DNA of 64,000 bases from Nostoc paludosum FACHB-159 (GTDB taxonomy: Bacteria > Cyanobacteriota > Cyanobacteriia > Cyanobacteriales > Nostocaceae): NCBI RefSeq assembly GCF_014698835.1, contig NZ_JACJTU010000008.1, positions 1 through 64,000 on the forward strand, written 5' to 3'. Both the position numbers and the translations under genes were made by a program. Under the pieces are notes generated by a model, which was not told the origin of the DNA, did no database searches, and saw only the letters and a program-made list of their open reading frames with translations. Positions 51,824 to 62,252 of the stretch are shown piece after piece (within the stretch, counting starts at the first letter, position 1; every line of letters begins with the position of its first letter).

Positions 51824-52876
51824 TCATCCCAACCTCTCAACTTGACTTTTCATCAACCTTTGCACGCTCACCAATGCTCGATTCAATTCATAATTCCGCC
51901 TTTGGGAATTGTGCAAATATGCTTGCTGTTCTTCTTCAATCATCTGCACATCTTGAACTACCAAACCATCAAGTAGTTTTTGCGCTGCACCAAACAAACT
52001 ATCTTTGACAAATCTCCGAAACCACACAGGTAATTTGTGCAATCGCCAAAAGGCATTTAATGAGGTGAAATGAATCAAATAAGCTTTGGTCTGCGTCTCA
52101 TTCACCGGACACAATAAACAATAAATTTTAAAATCTTTTCCTAATGTAGAAACCCAGTGCGGATAAACATAACTCACATCCAATGGTTCCGGATGCAATT
52201 TCCGCAAAGCAGGAAAAAATAATTGAGATATTGACCAAATTTTATCTATTTTATAATAACTTTGTGCTGTATAATGGGCATCTACACTGTTGATATCTTC
52301 GTCAATATCTTCCAAATTTGCTTCTGCCCAAGCTTGTAAATCTTGATGCAAATGTCCGTGATACATATCCATCAAGTTTTCAATTAAATAAGAATAATGA
52401 GCGTTACAATTAATAACTGAAACTGTAGCAATATAATTCAAATGTTCCCACTCTGGTAAACCCAGAGGTTCTACAGATGGTTCTAAATTTCCAGGAAATA
52501 GCCAGATAAAACCGTCCTGTTCTTTTACTGGGTAACGACGAATTGTACAATTTGGTAGTTTTTGATTTGCTGCTAAATAAGGAACTGCTGCACATTTACC
52601 TGCTGAATTGAAACGCCAACCATGATATGCACATTCCAATTCATTACCAACAACTTGCCCATGACTGAGTTTAACTTGGCGGTGGGGACAACGGTCTTCT
52701 AAGGCGTGGACTTGCCCTTGAGTATCGCGGTAAAGTGCGATCGCCTGCTTCCAAAGTATCACACCTACAGGCTTATTTGTAACTTCGCTACTACGTGCAA
52801 CTACATACCAATGATTTGGGTTAATACCCAACTGACGGACATCATTATTTTGAGTAGTTTCAAAAACAGAGGTCAT
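51824..52876 (-). CDS. Rieske 2Fe-2S oxygenase (Pao/ring-hydroxylating type)
   Basis: About 350 residues from the ATG at 52876 (MTSVFETTQ); an ATG at 52888 is also possible, but AAGGA lies at a better distance from the inner one. The N-terminal Rieske domain has CPHRQVKLSHGQVVGNELE and CAYHGWRF near 60-90. The mononuclear iron site ENLMDMYHGHLHQD lies near residue 170. This is the layout of oxygenases such as the chlorophyll-catabolic Pao and related cyanobacterial enzymes. The substrate is not known and no reductase gene adjoins it. Confidence 0.87.
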   Translation of the reverse strand: MTSVFETTQNNDVRQLGINPNHWYVVARSSEVTNKPVGVILWKQAIALYRDTQGQVHALEDRCPHRQVKLSHGQVVGNELECAYHGWRFNSAGKCAAVPYLAANQKLPNCTIRRYPVKEQDGFIWLFPGNLEPSVEPLGLPEWEHLNYIATVSVINCNAHYSYLIENLMDMYHGHLHQDLQAWAEANLEDIDEDINSVDAHYTAQSYYKIDKIWSISQLFFPALRKLHPEPLDVSYVYPHWVSTLGKDFKIYCLLCPVNETQTKAYLIHFTSLNAFWRLHKLPVWFRRFVKDSLFGAAQKLLDGLVVQDVQMIEEEQQAYLHNSQRRNYELNRALVSVQRLMKSQVERLG

Positions 52877-53110
52877 AAGTTTGCACATCCTTTTTGGCGT
52901 TAGACTGTAAATCTGCTACACCCTTTCTAAAATTCCGGTGTAGTCATAGGCATGAAATAAAGTAATATTTTTAACTCTATTTATTGAGAAGCACCTGATT
53001 TGGTATGACTGATGACCAGACTATCACTTAAGGAAGCTCAAACTAACCGTGCCAACAAGCTATAAATTATGTGTAGATGAAACAGCAAGTATATTGAGAA
53101 AAAAATCTGT

Positions 53111-53590
53111 ATGACAAACTACCAAGAAACCCTAACAAGTGACGAAGCCATCAACGAGTTAATCGCCGAGACAACGGGTCTCAACCATCTAGAAGTGATT
53201 GAAAATGTCATCGACAGCTTAGAACAAGATGACAGTGCAATGGTTAGCCACACGTCAGAGGGCGGTTATCTGTGGAAATTTAAGTATGGGAGTGTGGAAG
53301 TATTTGTCCAACTCAGTGGAACAAGTGATGAAGACACCATAACGGTTTGGTCTGCGGTGTTAGATTTACCTGCCAAAGATGAACCTAAGTTAATGCGCCA
53401 TCTTTTGGAGTTAAACTGCTCTAGTACTTTTGAAGCCCGTTTCGGTATTATTGAAAATCGCGTGGTTGTGATATCTACACGCACCTTAGCAGAGTTGTCT
53501 CCAGGCGAAGTCTCTCGGTTAATCACCATTGTGGCAACCATCGCTGATAACAACGACGAAGCTTTAGAATCTGAGTTTGGGGCAGCCTAA
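53111..53590 (+). CDS. YbjN-domain protein
   Basis: A 159-residue soluble protein of the YbjN (type III secretion chaperone-like) fold. Typical stretches: GLNHLEVIENVIDSLEQDD, YLWKFKYGSVEVFVQLSG, ITVWSAVLDLPAKDEPKLMR and LLELNCSSTFEARFGIIENR. The family is of unsettled function, and similar single-domain proteins are common in cyanobacteria. ATG at 53111. Confidence 0.85.
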   Translation: MTNYQETLTSDEAINELIAETTGLNHLEVIENVIDSLEQDDSAMVSHTSEGGYLWKFKYGSVEVFVQLSGTSDEDTITVWSAVLDLPAKDEPKLMRHLLELNCSSTFEARFGIIENRVVVISTRTLAELSPGEVSRLITIVATIADNNDEALESEFGAA

Positions 53591-53595
53591 GAAAT

Positions 53596-53660
53596 TTTAG
53601 ATTTTGGATTTTGGATTTTAAATTTGGGATTTTCTATTGAATAATTCAAAATCCCAAATT
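53596..53660. repeat. GATTTTG/AAAATCCC heptads after the YbjN gene
   Basis: GATTTTGGATTTTGGATTTT, then inverse units (CAAAATCCCAAATTTC). The two halves are complementary and may form a weak hairpin. Confidence 0.5.
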
Positions 53661-53725
53661 TCATATCAAGTTTCTCCCCCCATCAGCCCCTTTGGGAAAT
53701 TTAAAACTCAAAATTTGAAAATTCT

Positions 53726-54172
53726 TTAATGAATTTTGAATTGGAGCGTACCCCTACGGGGAAGCAAGCTACGCTTAGCGTCTGGTAGAGAAGCGACCGC
53801 CTCTACTGATTCAATTACACTCACTAGCTGTTCAGGCGTATACGGCTTAGTTATATAGGCATCAGCACCTTGTTTCTTTGCCCACAAGTGCTGAATTGCC
53901 TGATTTTTACTACTACAAATCACAATAGGTCTTTTCTGATTAGTCGGATTTGTTTTCAGGACGCGACATAATTCAAATCCACTCATTCCCGGCATTTCAA
54001 CATCAGTAACAATGGCATCGGGTTTTTCTTCTAAAACTATTTCTAGAGCTTCTTTAGCGCTAGTTGCCTTAATAACGTTATAACCTTTATCTCTCAGATA
54101 ACAACTAATTAATTCCAATTCTTGCCGAGAATCTTCCACAACTAGAATAGTAGCCACCCAGTTAATACTCAA
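53726..54172 (-). CDS. CheY-like response regulator with repeat-derived tail
   Basis: A 148-residue receiver domain: acidic pocket VVEDSRQE near 11-18, phosphoacceptor Asp in AIVTDVEMPGMSGFEL near 57, the Ser in IVICSSKNQAI near 87 and Lys in YITKPYTPEQL near 109. The last ~20 residues (SLPDAKRSLLPRRGTLQF) are encoded by a dispersed repeat, so the native C-terminus seems to have been replaced. The gene lies 55 nt after the PATAN-type regulator on the same strand, as in PilG/PilH-like pairs. ATG at 54172. Confidence 0.88.
   Translation of the reverse strand: MSINWVATILVVEDSRQELELISCYLRDKGYNVIKATSAKEALEIVLEEKPDAIVTDVEMPGMSGFELCRVLKTNPTNQKRPIVICSSKNQAIQHLWAKKQGADAYITKPYTPEQLVSVIESVEAVASLPDAKRSLLPRRGTLQFKIH
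53744..53800. repeat. Dispersed repeat forming the C-terminus of the response regulator
   Basis: CGTACCCCTACGGGGAAGCA, then AGCTACGCTTAGCGTCTGGT and AGAGAAGCGACC. Related units occur at 50714-50760. The repeat runs through the last ~20 codons. Confidence 0.6.
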
Positions 54173-54227
54173 GCTTCAGTCTCCTGAAAAATATGTTAAT
54201 CAAATTTAGTTATATCTATTAAAAAAA

Positions 54228-55337
54228 TTAAATAATATGCTTAAATATCACTTTTAATAAATCTCCTTGGCTAAAAGGCTTGGTTAAATAGCCTGAGGCT
54301 CCAACTATTTTGGCTTTAGCTCTATCTATTAATCCTGATTTGGCTGACACCATAATCACAGGTGTATTTTTAAAATATGAGTGTTTCCGCAGCAAAGAAC
54401 AAAGTTCATATCCATCTAAATTAGGCATGGAAATATCCAAGAAAATTATGTCGGGTTTTGTGCGGATAATCTGCATTAAAGCTTTGAAAGAATCACTGAC
54501 TCCGACAACAGAAAAGGTTTGTTCATCTAAATAACTTTTAATAGTATTTAAGACCGTAGGACTATCATCAATACAGAAGATTTTGTAGACTTTTTTCTCA
54601 GCCGGAGGTTGTACAACTTGCTGATTCGTATTATCAGTATTATTGAAAATGTTTGTTCCTGATTTATTGCCGTTGTGCGGTCTGGTAAACTTTTGTGTAC
54701 TGTTGGTTTGAGGCTGTGGTTGATTTTTTCGCAAAAATTGTGAGGGTTGTACAGGGGAAACTGTTGAGGTCTGGCTATTAGCTCCTACCCTTACGGAAAA
54801 ATGCTCTCCCTTGCTTTTGGGCGATTGACATCGTTCAACTAGTAAACGAAGATTCAGATGACAAAACTTTGGCATGTCATCCAAAAAGCTTTCAGGAATA
54901 AATTCATAACTTCCCTGTTCTAACCTCAAAAATGAATCCAAAACTTCTAGTGCTAATTGCTCTATCAAAATCGCGGCTTGAGAGGGACTGATATATTTTT
55001 GATTGACTAACCAGCAAATAGCCAGATAATCTGGATTTGGTATTGCTTGATTTTCAATGCCAGTTTCAAATATCGCTCGCAGTTGTTCGTGAATTCCGCG
55101 AGGAAGAGTAGAAATTTGCTGACTTAAGCGTTGTAAATTTCTGTAAAGCGGCTCAAACATTTTCTCTGAGTAGCAGGCATAAATCAATTTACCTTCGTCT
55201 ACATATATTGACCAAGAACCTGAGGCGCTAAATACTTGCAAACAACCAGTAACGGACTTACCCGTGATTTTTTTCAATAGAGATAAGGGTTGGAGTTTTT
55301 GGAAAAATCTGTATCTACTAATCGGAAGTGTCTTCAT
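54228..55337 (-). CDS. PATAN-domain response regulator (PatA/PilG-like)
   Basis: A 369-residue protein. The N-terminal PATAN/DUF4388-like domain (residues about 1-175) includes LLKKITGKSVTGCLQVFSAS and WSIYVDEGKLIYACYSEKMF. A polar linker (residues 180-245) leads to a receiver domain: FCIDDSPTVLNTIKSYL, IIFLDISMPNLDGYEL with the phosphoacceptor Asp, VIMVSAKSG and GYLTKPFSQGDL. This is the PatA family of cyanobacterial regulators, linked to heterocyst patterning, phototaxis and gliding. The usual cheW, mcp and cheA genes do not follow; only a CheY-like gene does. ATG at 55337. Confidence 0.92.
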   Translation of the reverse strand: MKTLPISRYRFFQKLQPLSLLKKITGKSVTGCLQVFSASGSWSIYVDEGKLIYACYSEKMFEPLYRNLQRLSQQISTLPRGIHEQLRAIFETGIENQAIPNPDYLAICWLVNQKYISPSQAAILIEQLALEVLDSFLRLEQGSYEFIPESFLDDMPKFCHLNLRLLVERCQSPKSKGEHFSVRVGANSQTSTVSPVQPSQFLRKNQPQPQTNSTQKFTRPHNGNKSGTNIFNNTDNTNQQVVQPPAEKKVYKIFCIDDSPTVLNTIKSYLDEQTFSVVGVSDSFKALMQIIRTKPDIIFLDISMPNLDGYELCSLLRKHSYFKNTPVIMVSAKSGLIDRAKAKIVGASGYLTKPFSQGDLLKVIFKHII

Positions 55338-56705
55338 CGGGATGGCTCTGGAATAAAATTAATATTTGCAGGCGAAATCGGTGAATTTCCTTTTGGGAAT
55401 TCACAGCGATATTAATTAGAAGCACTGTTGAGATAAATATAGCGGTGACATTTTAGTTAGTACAGAGATTCCACACCCCCCAACTCGTAATTCACCAATC
55501 TCTGCTAAGCTATATGCACGAATACAAATCAATCTATGTTAGTGCTATTGCCCAATAGCAAATTGACCCGACTGTTGTCAGGAAATAGTATGTCAAAAAT
55601 CAGATTGACTTTCTGTATCTTTCGCTAATCTAGCCAATCTAACAGTAACTCAAGTGGGACGCATAGACCATTGGCTCTCGCCCATCAGTCGCAAAAATAT
55701 CACTGTTATCCGTATTTTTGAGTTTAAAATTACAAGTAATAATTGAGGAAAGAAAAACCTGAGCAACTTGCTGGAGGTAACTTTTATCAGAAGTTTATTC
55801 TTGAGGTGAACTTCATTTTTAAAAAGTATAGTTTAAAACTCAGCATTCAATCAGTTCAATATATTACTTAGATTTGTGATTGTAGAACTTTTCTGTATGG
55901 GCGACAATAAAGGTCAGGTGCGACCAAAGATGAGTTAGCTGATAATTGACGCCATAATGGTGTGTAGTGAGCAGAGGCGACTGGCTCAGCACAAGGGAAT
56001 CTCTTCATAACTACTGCAAACGGGTTCTAGTGTTGTGTGGGGATAAATAGTCACTCTGGAAGATTTTGAGTGACACATTCAAGAACTGACAGCGAAATTG
56101 TGGAGTTGTGGTACATAGCTGAAAAATAGCGATTTTTAGCTAGATGGTAGATCGCAAGTAATGTACTCACTAAAATTTAGGTTACTATAATTTTTCAAGA
56201 AAAATAACAGAAATATATAAACTTCATGAGAAATAAGTAAAGGAAATATGAAAACTAATTAATAGGATTTTCCAGAGAATTGTTATAAATATTTATTTTT
56301 TTGAATATCCGGACATACTGAAAATCTATAGTAAAAGTTAGTTTATATGTAAAAATACAAAATTAGTGATTTTGTATTATTTAATTCAATTTATCAAATA
56401 CCTAATGACTAAAAAATCACATGTTTAAAATATCACAAATATACAGTGGATTTCAAGAAGCTTGAAGTAAAGTAACTCAATATAAAATCTAGGTATTAAG
56501 CGCCATATCTGGAACAGTAATTATTAAAAAATTATATTTTGATACACGCCTGTGAGGAAGAATCAAAGGCTTTGTTAGCTTGTTTTGTGATGTCAATATA
56601 TGTAGCTAAAATGTCTGCTTAGCAAGACTTATCAGAAACTTTTTGCTTTAGCGATCGCAATTACTGATTTGGGCACAATAAATTCAGAATTCACCAAAAA
56701 GCAGT
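55338..56705. other. Long (1.37 kb) non-coding region upstream of the HstK-type gene
   Basis: No frame with coding character is seen on either strand. The region is AT-rich, especially 56160-56420. It has a small dyad TTCAAG...CTTGAA at 56452-56466 and a HIP1-like site at 56651. It separates two divergent genes, so promoters for both lie here. It is long enough for a regulatory RNA, but I cannot point to one. Confidence 0.5.
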
Positions 56706-59700
56706 ATGAGCGACACTCTTATTATTGTCAATATTCCCGGATATCGCATAACTGAAGAACTCTACAATGGTTCTAGAACCGTAGTTTATCGAGGGGATCG
56801 AGAAAGTGACTTTTTACCAGTAGTAATTAAACTACTGAAAAATCCTTATCCCACCTTCAATGAACTCTTGTCCTTTCGCAATCAGTACACCATAACTAAA
56901 AATCTCAATTCACCTCTGATTGTCCAAACGTACAGTCTGGAATCCTATCAGAATGGTTATGCGCTGGTGATGGAAGATTTTGGGGGGATTTCTCTGGTGG
57001 AATGGGGAGTGCGGGAAAGCGGGCAATCTTTACAGGAGTTTTTGCAAATAGCGATCGCACTATGCAATACCTTAGATATTCTCTATCGAGAACGCATCAT
57101 TCACAAAGACATCAAACCTAGCAACATTTTAATTAATCCTGAAACAAAACAAGTTAAATTAATTGACTTTAGTATTGCATCTTTACTACCAAGAGAAACT
57201 CAAACACTCATTAATCCTAATGTCTTGGAAGGAACACTAGCTTATATATCCCCAGAACAAACAGGCAGAATGAATCGCTTGATTGACTATCGCACAGATT
57301 TTTATTCTTTGGGTGTAACTTTCTATGAATTACTGACAGGAAAATTGCCATTTTCAACAACCGAACCAATTGAATTAGTGCATTGTCATATTGCAAAAAA
57401 CGCACCTTTTGTAGATGAAATTAACTCACAAATTCCATCTGTATTATCAAAAATTATCAGCAAATTGATGGCGAAAAATGCTGAAGACCGCTATCAAAGC
57501 GCATTAGGACTAAAATTTGATTTAGAGATTTGTTTACATCAGCTACAAAAAACTGGTAATATTAAAAGTTTTGAAATTGCACAGAGGGATGTGTGCGATC
57601 GCTTCCTCATCCCCGACAAATTATATGGACGAGAAACCGAAGTACAAACTTTACTCCAAGCATTTGAGCGAGTCAGCTTAGGTAAAACAGAAATGATACT
57701 GGTAGCGGGTTTCTCTGGAATTGGCAAAACAGCCGTTGTCAACGAAGTGCATAAACCAATTGTGCGGCAACGCGGTTATTTTATCAAAGGTAAATTTGAC
57801 CAATTTGGACGGAATATTCCCTTCTCTGCTTTTGTACAAGCATTCCGAGATTTAATGGGACAATTACTAACCGAAAGTGATGTCGAATTAGAACAATGGA
57901 AAAATAAAATTTTAGAGGCTGTTGGTGAAAATGGACAGGTAATTGTTGAAGTCATCCCCGAACTATCAAGAATTATTGGTGAACAACCGCCAGCATTAGA
58001 ATTATCAGGAACGGCGGCACAAAATAGATTTAATTTATTATTTCAAAGATTTACTCAAGTCTTTACCAGTGCTGAACATCCTTTAGTGATGTTTTTAGAT
58101 GATTTGCAATGGGCAGATTCAGCATCATTAAAGTTAATCCAGTTATTAATGGTTGATACAGGTCATCTTCTCATCATTGGTGCCTACCGTGATAATGAAG
58201 TCAGCCCAGGACATCCATTGATGATGACTTTGAGTGAAATTGAAAAAACATCAGCAAAGATTCATACGATTACTTTAGCAGCTTTGAATCAATTCCAAAT
58301 TAATAAGTTAGTTGCTGACACTCTCAAATGCACAGAAAATATCGCACTTCCTATTTCACAACCGATCTATCAAAAAACTCAAGGTAATCCGTTTTTTGCC
58401 ACCCAGTTTCTCAAAGCACTACATCAAGATGGATTAATTAAATTTAACTTTGAATCAAACTGTTGGGAATGTGATATTACACAAGTAACTCAGCAAGCAG
58501 TTACAGATGATGTCGTAGCTTTTATGGCATTGCAATTGCGTAGATTGCCAGCATCAACTCAAGATATATTGCAATTAGCTGCTTGTATTGGCAATCAGTT
58601 TGATGTTGGAACTTTGGCTATTGTTTCAGAACAATCAGAAGTAGAAACAGCAGCCTGTTTATGGAAAGCTTTACAAGAAGGATTGATTTTACCAATTAGT
58701 GATGTTTATAAGTTTTATCAGGGAGACAATAATCAACAATTAGCATTGTCAAATATTAATAAACAATTAGCTAAATATAAATTTTTACACGATCGCGTCC
58801 AACAAGCTGCCTATTCCCTGATTCCCGATGACCAAAAACAGACGACTCACTATCAAATCGGACGACTGCTACTGCAACAAATTCCAACAGCAGCCAGAGA
58901 AGACAGGATTTTTGAATTGGTCAATCAGTTAAATCACGGTACTGCTTTAATTACCGAACAAACTGAGCGAGAAAAATTAGCTCAACTTAATCTAATTGCG
59001 TGTCGCAAAGCCAAAAGTTCAACCGCCTATCAAGCTGCGGGTGAATATGCCGCAGTAGGATTGTCTTTGTTAGGTGAAAAAGCTTGGCAACAACAATATG
59101 AAATGAGTCTCGCTTTACATGAATTAGCTGCGGAAATTGCTTCTTTGTGCGGCAACTTTGAGGTGATGGAACAGTTGATTGATACTGTTATCCAACAGTC
59201 ACACTCTTTGCTAGAAAAGGTAAATGTCTACTGTATTAGAATTCAATCTTATGTCTTTCAAAATAAACCTGTAGAAGGTATTGATATCGGAGAGAAACTC
59301 CTGCAACAGTTTGGCGTAGCTTTTCCGGAAACACCGACACCAGTAGATATTCAACAGTCAATTCAAGAGATTAATCAACTAATTGGAGATAGAGAAATTG
59401 CAGATTTATTTGATTTACCTGTGATGGCAGATCGGGAAGTCCTCGCAATTATTCAGATTGCCAATAGTATTATCCCACCAGCGTACAACTGCGGTTCTAT
59501 CTTGTGCCCATTACTAATTTTGTTGTCAGTCAAACTATCCATTCAGTATGGAAATACAATAGTTTCTGCATTTAGTTACGCTAACTATGGCATCATTCTC
59601 TGCAATCTTTTACAAGATGTGGATGCAGCTACAAAGTTTGGTCAATTGTCGCTACAAATCATCTCCAAATTTGACGCTAAAGCTATTAAACCGGAAGTAC

Positions 59701-62135
59701 TTTTAGTGCTGGGAGGTTTTATTCTCCACCGCAAATCTCACATCAAAGAAATCCTACCACTGTTGCAAGAATGTTACGTCACAGGTCTAGAAGTTGGTAG
59801 CACAAAGTTTGCTGGATATCATGCCCGTACCTTTTGTAACGCTTCTTTTTGGTGTAATCAGCCTCTTGCTATTTTGGAACAGAATGCTCGTGGTTACTAC
59901 AATGGATTGATGCAACTAAACCAAGTAGCACTAGCCAATCATTGTCGGCTTTCTTGGCAGTCTGCATTAAATTTACAAGGTTTTGGCGAGCATCCCTGTA
60001 TTTTGTCTGGGGAAGCCGTACAAGAGGCGGAAATTCTGCCTGAGCTAATTTCTGATAATGATTTGAGTGAGTTGTGTGTGTTTTATTCATATAAACTAAT
60101 GCTCTGTTTCTTGTTTGGAGAAATTGAGCAAGCTCAAAACCATGCTGTTGAGTGCAGTCGCTACTTAATAGCTGCTAAGGGGCTAGTATACGAACCTACG
60201 TTTTATTTCTATGATTCTTTGACTGCTCTAGCAGCTTTGAATTTGCCATTGGAAGCAGCATCAGAAGTATTTCAAAAAGTAGAGCAAAACCAAACTCAGC
60301 TACAACAACATTGGGCGTACTATGCTCCCATGAATTATCAACATAAGGTTGATTTGGTAGCAGCAGAAAAATGTCGAGTATTAGGACAAAAAGCCGAAGC
60401 CATTGAGTTTTACGACAAGGCAATTTCTCTAGCTAAAGCCAACGAATATATCCAAGAAGAAGCTTTAGCTAACGAACTGGCCGCTAAATTTTACCTGCAA
60501 TGGGGCAAAGAACGCATAGCTGGGGAATATATGACCGAAGCTTACTATGGCTATGCTCGTTGGGGAGCAAAAGCCAAAGTCGCCGACTTAGAAAGACGCT
60601 ATCCCCAACTGCTTGCCCCCATTTTACAGCAAAACCGTTCTTCCCTCTCCAGTAACGAAACCATCTTCGCCTTGGGGAGTGTCACATCTACCATTTCTGC
60701 AACATCCAGCAGCAGTGTCTCCCATTCCCTTGATTTAGCTGCCATTCTCAAAGCCTCTCAAAGTATTTCTAGCGAAATCGAACTCAAAAAACTACTTTCA
60801 TCGTTGTTGCATATCGTCATCGAAAATGCGGGGGCTGATAAATGCGTGTTAATGCTATTTCGATGTGATGCTCCAAAGGAGGCTAAACATAATCGCCTGT
60901 TGATTAAAGGCTTGATTACTGTGGGTACAGAGCCAGTTGTATTGCAGGGTATTCCCATTGAAGACAGTCAGGAAATTCCCCACAAGCTGATTTACAAAGT
61001 CAAGCATGAAAGGCAGACTGCTGTGCTCGTTGATGCTAGTGCAGATCCAATTTTAGCCAACGATCCCTATATCATCCGTCAGCAGCCCAAGAGTATTTTG
61101 TGTAGCCCGATTTTGCATCAAGGTAAGTTGCTCGGAGTATTCTACCTAGAAAATAGTTTAGTGGCAGGGGCGTTCACAAGCGATCGCGTCGAACTTCTCA
61201 ACTTACTTTGCGCTCAAGCCGCTATCTCACTTGAAAATTCCCGACTTTATGAACGTTCTCAGGACTATGCCCAACAGCTAGAACAGGCATTACATAACCT
61301 GCAACAAGCACAATTACAAATAATCCAAAGTGAGAAAATGTCTGCTTTGGGTAACTTAGTTACTGGTGTCGCTCACGAAATGAATAATCCTTTAGGTTTT
61401 ATTGCTGCCAGTATTAAACAAGCTAAACCGACGTTTACTGATATTATTGAACACTTAAAACTCTATCAAGAAACTTTACCCGTTCAGAGTGAAGAAATCC
61501 TCGATCATGCCGAAGAAATTGACTTGGAATATAGCTTAGAAGACTTGCCCAAAATCCTTGATTCCATGTCTATGGCCTGCGACAGATTAAAAAACATCAG
61601 CACTAGTTTACGTACTTTCTCTCGTGCCGATCGCGATTACAAAGTGCCGTTTAAAATTCACGAAGGTATTGATAGCACGATTTTAATTTTGAAACATCGT
61701 CTCAAGGCTAACGAACAACGCCCCGCGATTGAAGTTATCACTAACTACGGTAATTTACCTGAAGTTAAATGCTTCCCTGGGCAATTAAATCAGGTATTTA
61801 TGAATATTTTGGCAAATGCTATTGATGCCTTGGATGAATCGAACACTGGACGGAATTTTGAAGAAATTCAAGCCAATCCTAACTGCATTAAAATTACAAC
61901 TTCAGTGGAAAATAACCTAGCTAAAATTGCCATTGCTGATAATGGTAAGGGGATGAGCGAAGAGGTTAAACAAAGGATTTTTGACCATTTATTTACTACA
62001 AAAGCTGTGGGAAAAGGAACGGGTTTAGGGCTGGCGATCGCTCGACAAATTGTTGAAGAAACCCACGGCGGAAAATTGTATTGCAACTCTGTTTTGGGCG
62101 AAGGAACAGAATTTATTATTGAAATTCCAGTGTAA
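56706..62135 (+). CDS. HstK-type Ser/Thr kinase-ATPase-GAF-histidine kinase
   Basis: A 1809-residue multidomain protein. The Ser/Thr kinase covers about 1-275: VYRGDRE region, HKDIKPSNILI near 138-148, LIDFSIASLL (DFS in place of DFG) and GTLAYISPEQTGRMN. An AAA/STAND-type ATPase starts near 300, with Walker A AGFSGIGKTAVV near 336 and LVMFLDDLQWAD. A long helical-repeat region covers ~650-1320, a GAF domain ~1370-1540, and the histidine kinase ~1545-1809 (GVAHEMNNPLGFI with His near 1557, [25 protein letters not shown]). This is the dual-kinase (HstK) family of heterocystous cyanobacteria. No response regulator follows. ATG at 56706. Confidence 0.95.
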   Translation: MSDTLIIVNIPGYRITEELYNGSRTVVYRGDRESDFLPVVIKLLKNPYPTFNELLSFRNQYTITKNLNSPLIVQTYSLESYQNGYALVMEDFGGISLVEWGVRESGQSLQEFLQIAIALCNTLDILYRERIIHKDIKPSNILINPETKQVKLIDFSIASLLPRETQTLINPNVLEGTLAYISPEQTGRMNRLIDYRTDFYSLGVTFYELLTGKLPFSTTEPIELVHCHIAKNAPFVDEINSQIPSVLSKIISKLMAKNAEDRYQSALGLKFDLEICLHQLQKTGNIKSFEIAQRDVCDRFLIPDKLYGRETEVQTLLQAFERVSLGKTEMILVAGFSGIGKTAVVNEVHKPIVRQRGYFIKGKFDQFGRNIPFSAFVQAFRDLMGQLLTESDVELEQWKNKILEAVGENGQVIVEVIPELSRIIGEQPPALELSGTAAQNRFNLLFQRFTQVFTSAEHPLVMFLDDLQWADSASLKLIQLLMVDTGHLLIIGAYRDNEVSPGHPLMMTLSEIEKTSAKIHTITLAALNQFQINKLVADTLKCTENIALPISQPIYQKTQGNPFFATQFLKALHQDGLIKFNFESNCWECDITQVTQQAVTDDVVAFMALQLRRLPASTQDILQLAACIGNQFDVGTLAIVSEQSEVETAACLWKALQEGLILPISDVYKFYQGDNNQQLALSNINKQLAKYKFLHDRVQQAAYSLIPDDQKQTTHYQIGRLLLQQIPTAAREDRIFELVNQLNHGTALITEQTEREKLAQLNLIACRKAKSSTAYQAAGEYAAVGLSLLGEKAWQQQYEMSLALHELAAEIASLCGNFEVMEQLIDTVIQQSHSLLEKVNVYCIRIQSYVFQNKPVEGIDIGEKLLQQFGVAFPETPTPVDIQQSIQEINQLIGDREIADLFDLPVMADREVLAIIQIANSIIPPAYNCGSILCPLLILLSVKLSIQYGNTIVSAFSYANYGIILCNLLQDVDAATKFGQLSLQIISKFDAKAIKPEVLLVLGGFILHRKSHIKEILPLLQECYVTGLEVGSTKFAGYHARTFCNASFWCNQPLAILEQNARGYYNGLMQLNQVALANHCRLSWQSALNLQGFGEHPCILSGEAVQEAEILPELISDNDLSELCVFYSYKLMLCFLFGEIEQAQNHAVECSRYLIAAKGLVYEPTFYFYDSLTALAALNLPLEAASEVFQKVEQNQTQLQQHWAYYAPMNYQHKVDLVAAEKCRVLGQKAEAIEFYDKAISLAKANEYIQEEALANELAAKFYLQWGKERIAGEYMTEAYYGYARWGAKAKVADLERRYPQLLAPILQQNRSSLSSNETIFALGSVTSTISATSSSSVSHSLDLAAILKASQSISSEIELKKLLSSLLHIVIENAGADKCVLMLFRCDAPKEAKHNRLLIKGLITVGTEPVVLQGIPIEDSQEIPHKLIYKVKHERQTAVLVDASADPILANDPYIIRQQPKSILCSPILHQGKLLGVFYLENSLVAGAFTSDRVELLNLLCAQAAISLENSRLYERSQDYAQQLEQALHNLQQAQLQIIQSEKMSALGNLVTGVAHEMNNPLGFIAASIKQAKPTFTDIIEHLKLYQETLPVQSEEILDHAEEIDLEYSLEDLPKILDSMSMACDRLKNISTSLRTFSRADRDYKVPFKIHEGIDSTILILKHRLKANEQRPAIEVITNYGNLPEVKCFPGQLNQVFMNILANAIDALDESNTGRNFEEIQANPNCIKITTSVENNLAKIAIADNGKGMSEEVKQRIFDHLFTTKAVGKGTGLGLAIARQIVEETHGGKLYCNSVLGEGTEFIIEIPV

Positions 62136-62177
62136 TTCTTTGCTTGAGTTTTTACTCAGAAATTTGCCATATAGCAA

Positions 62178-62206
62178 AAAGACGCAAAGGGTGTTTTTGC
62201 GTCTTT
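62178..62206. terminator. Terminator between convergent genes
   Basis: AAAGACGCAAA and TTTGCGTCTTT form a perfect 11-bp stem with a 7-nt loop. On the minus strand five T residues in a row end the right arm and continue past it; the stem lies 42 nt after the HstK-type stop codon and 47 nt after that of the membrane protein. Confidence 0.8.
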
Positions 62207-62252
62207 AATGTAAAATTTAAAAGTGGACATTCTCGGTGTTATATTTCACCAT

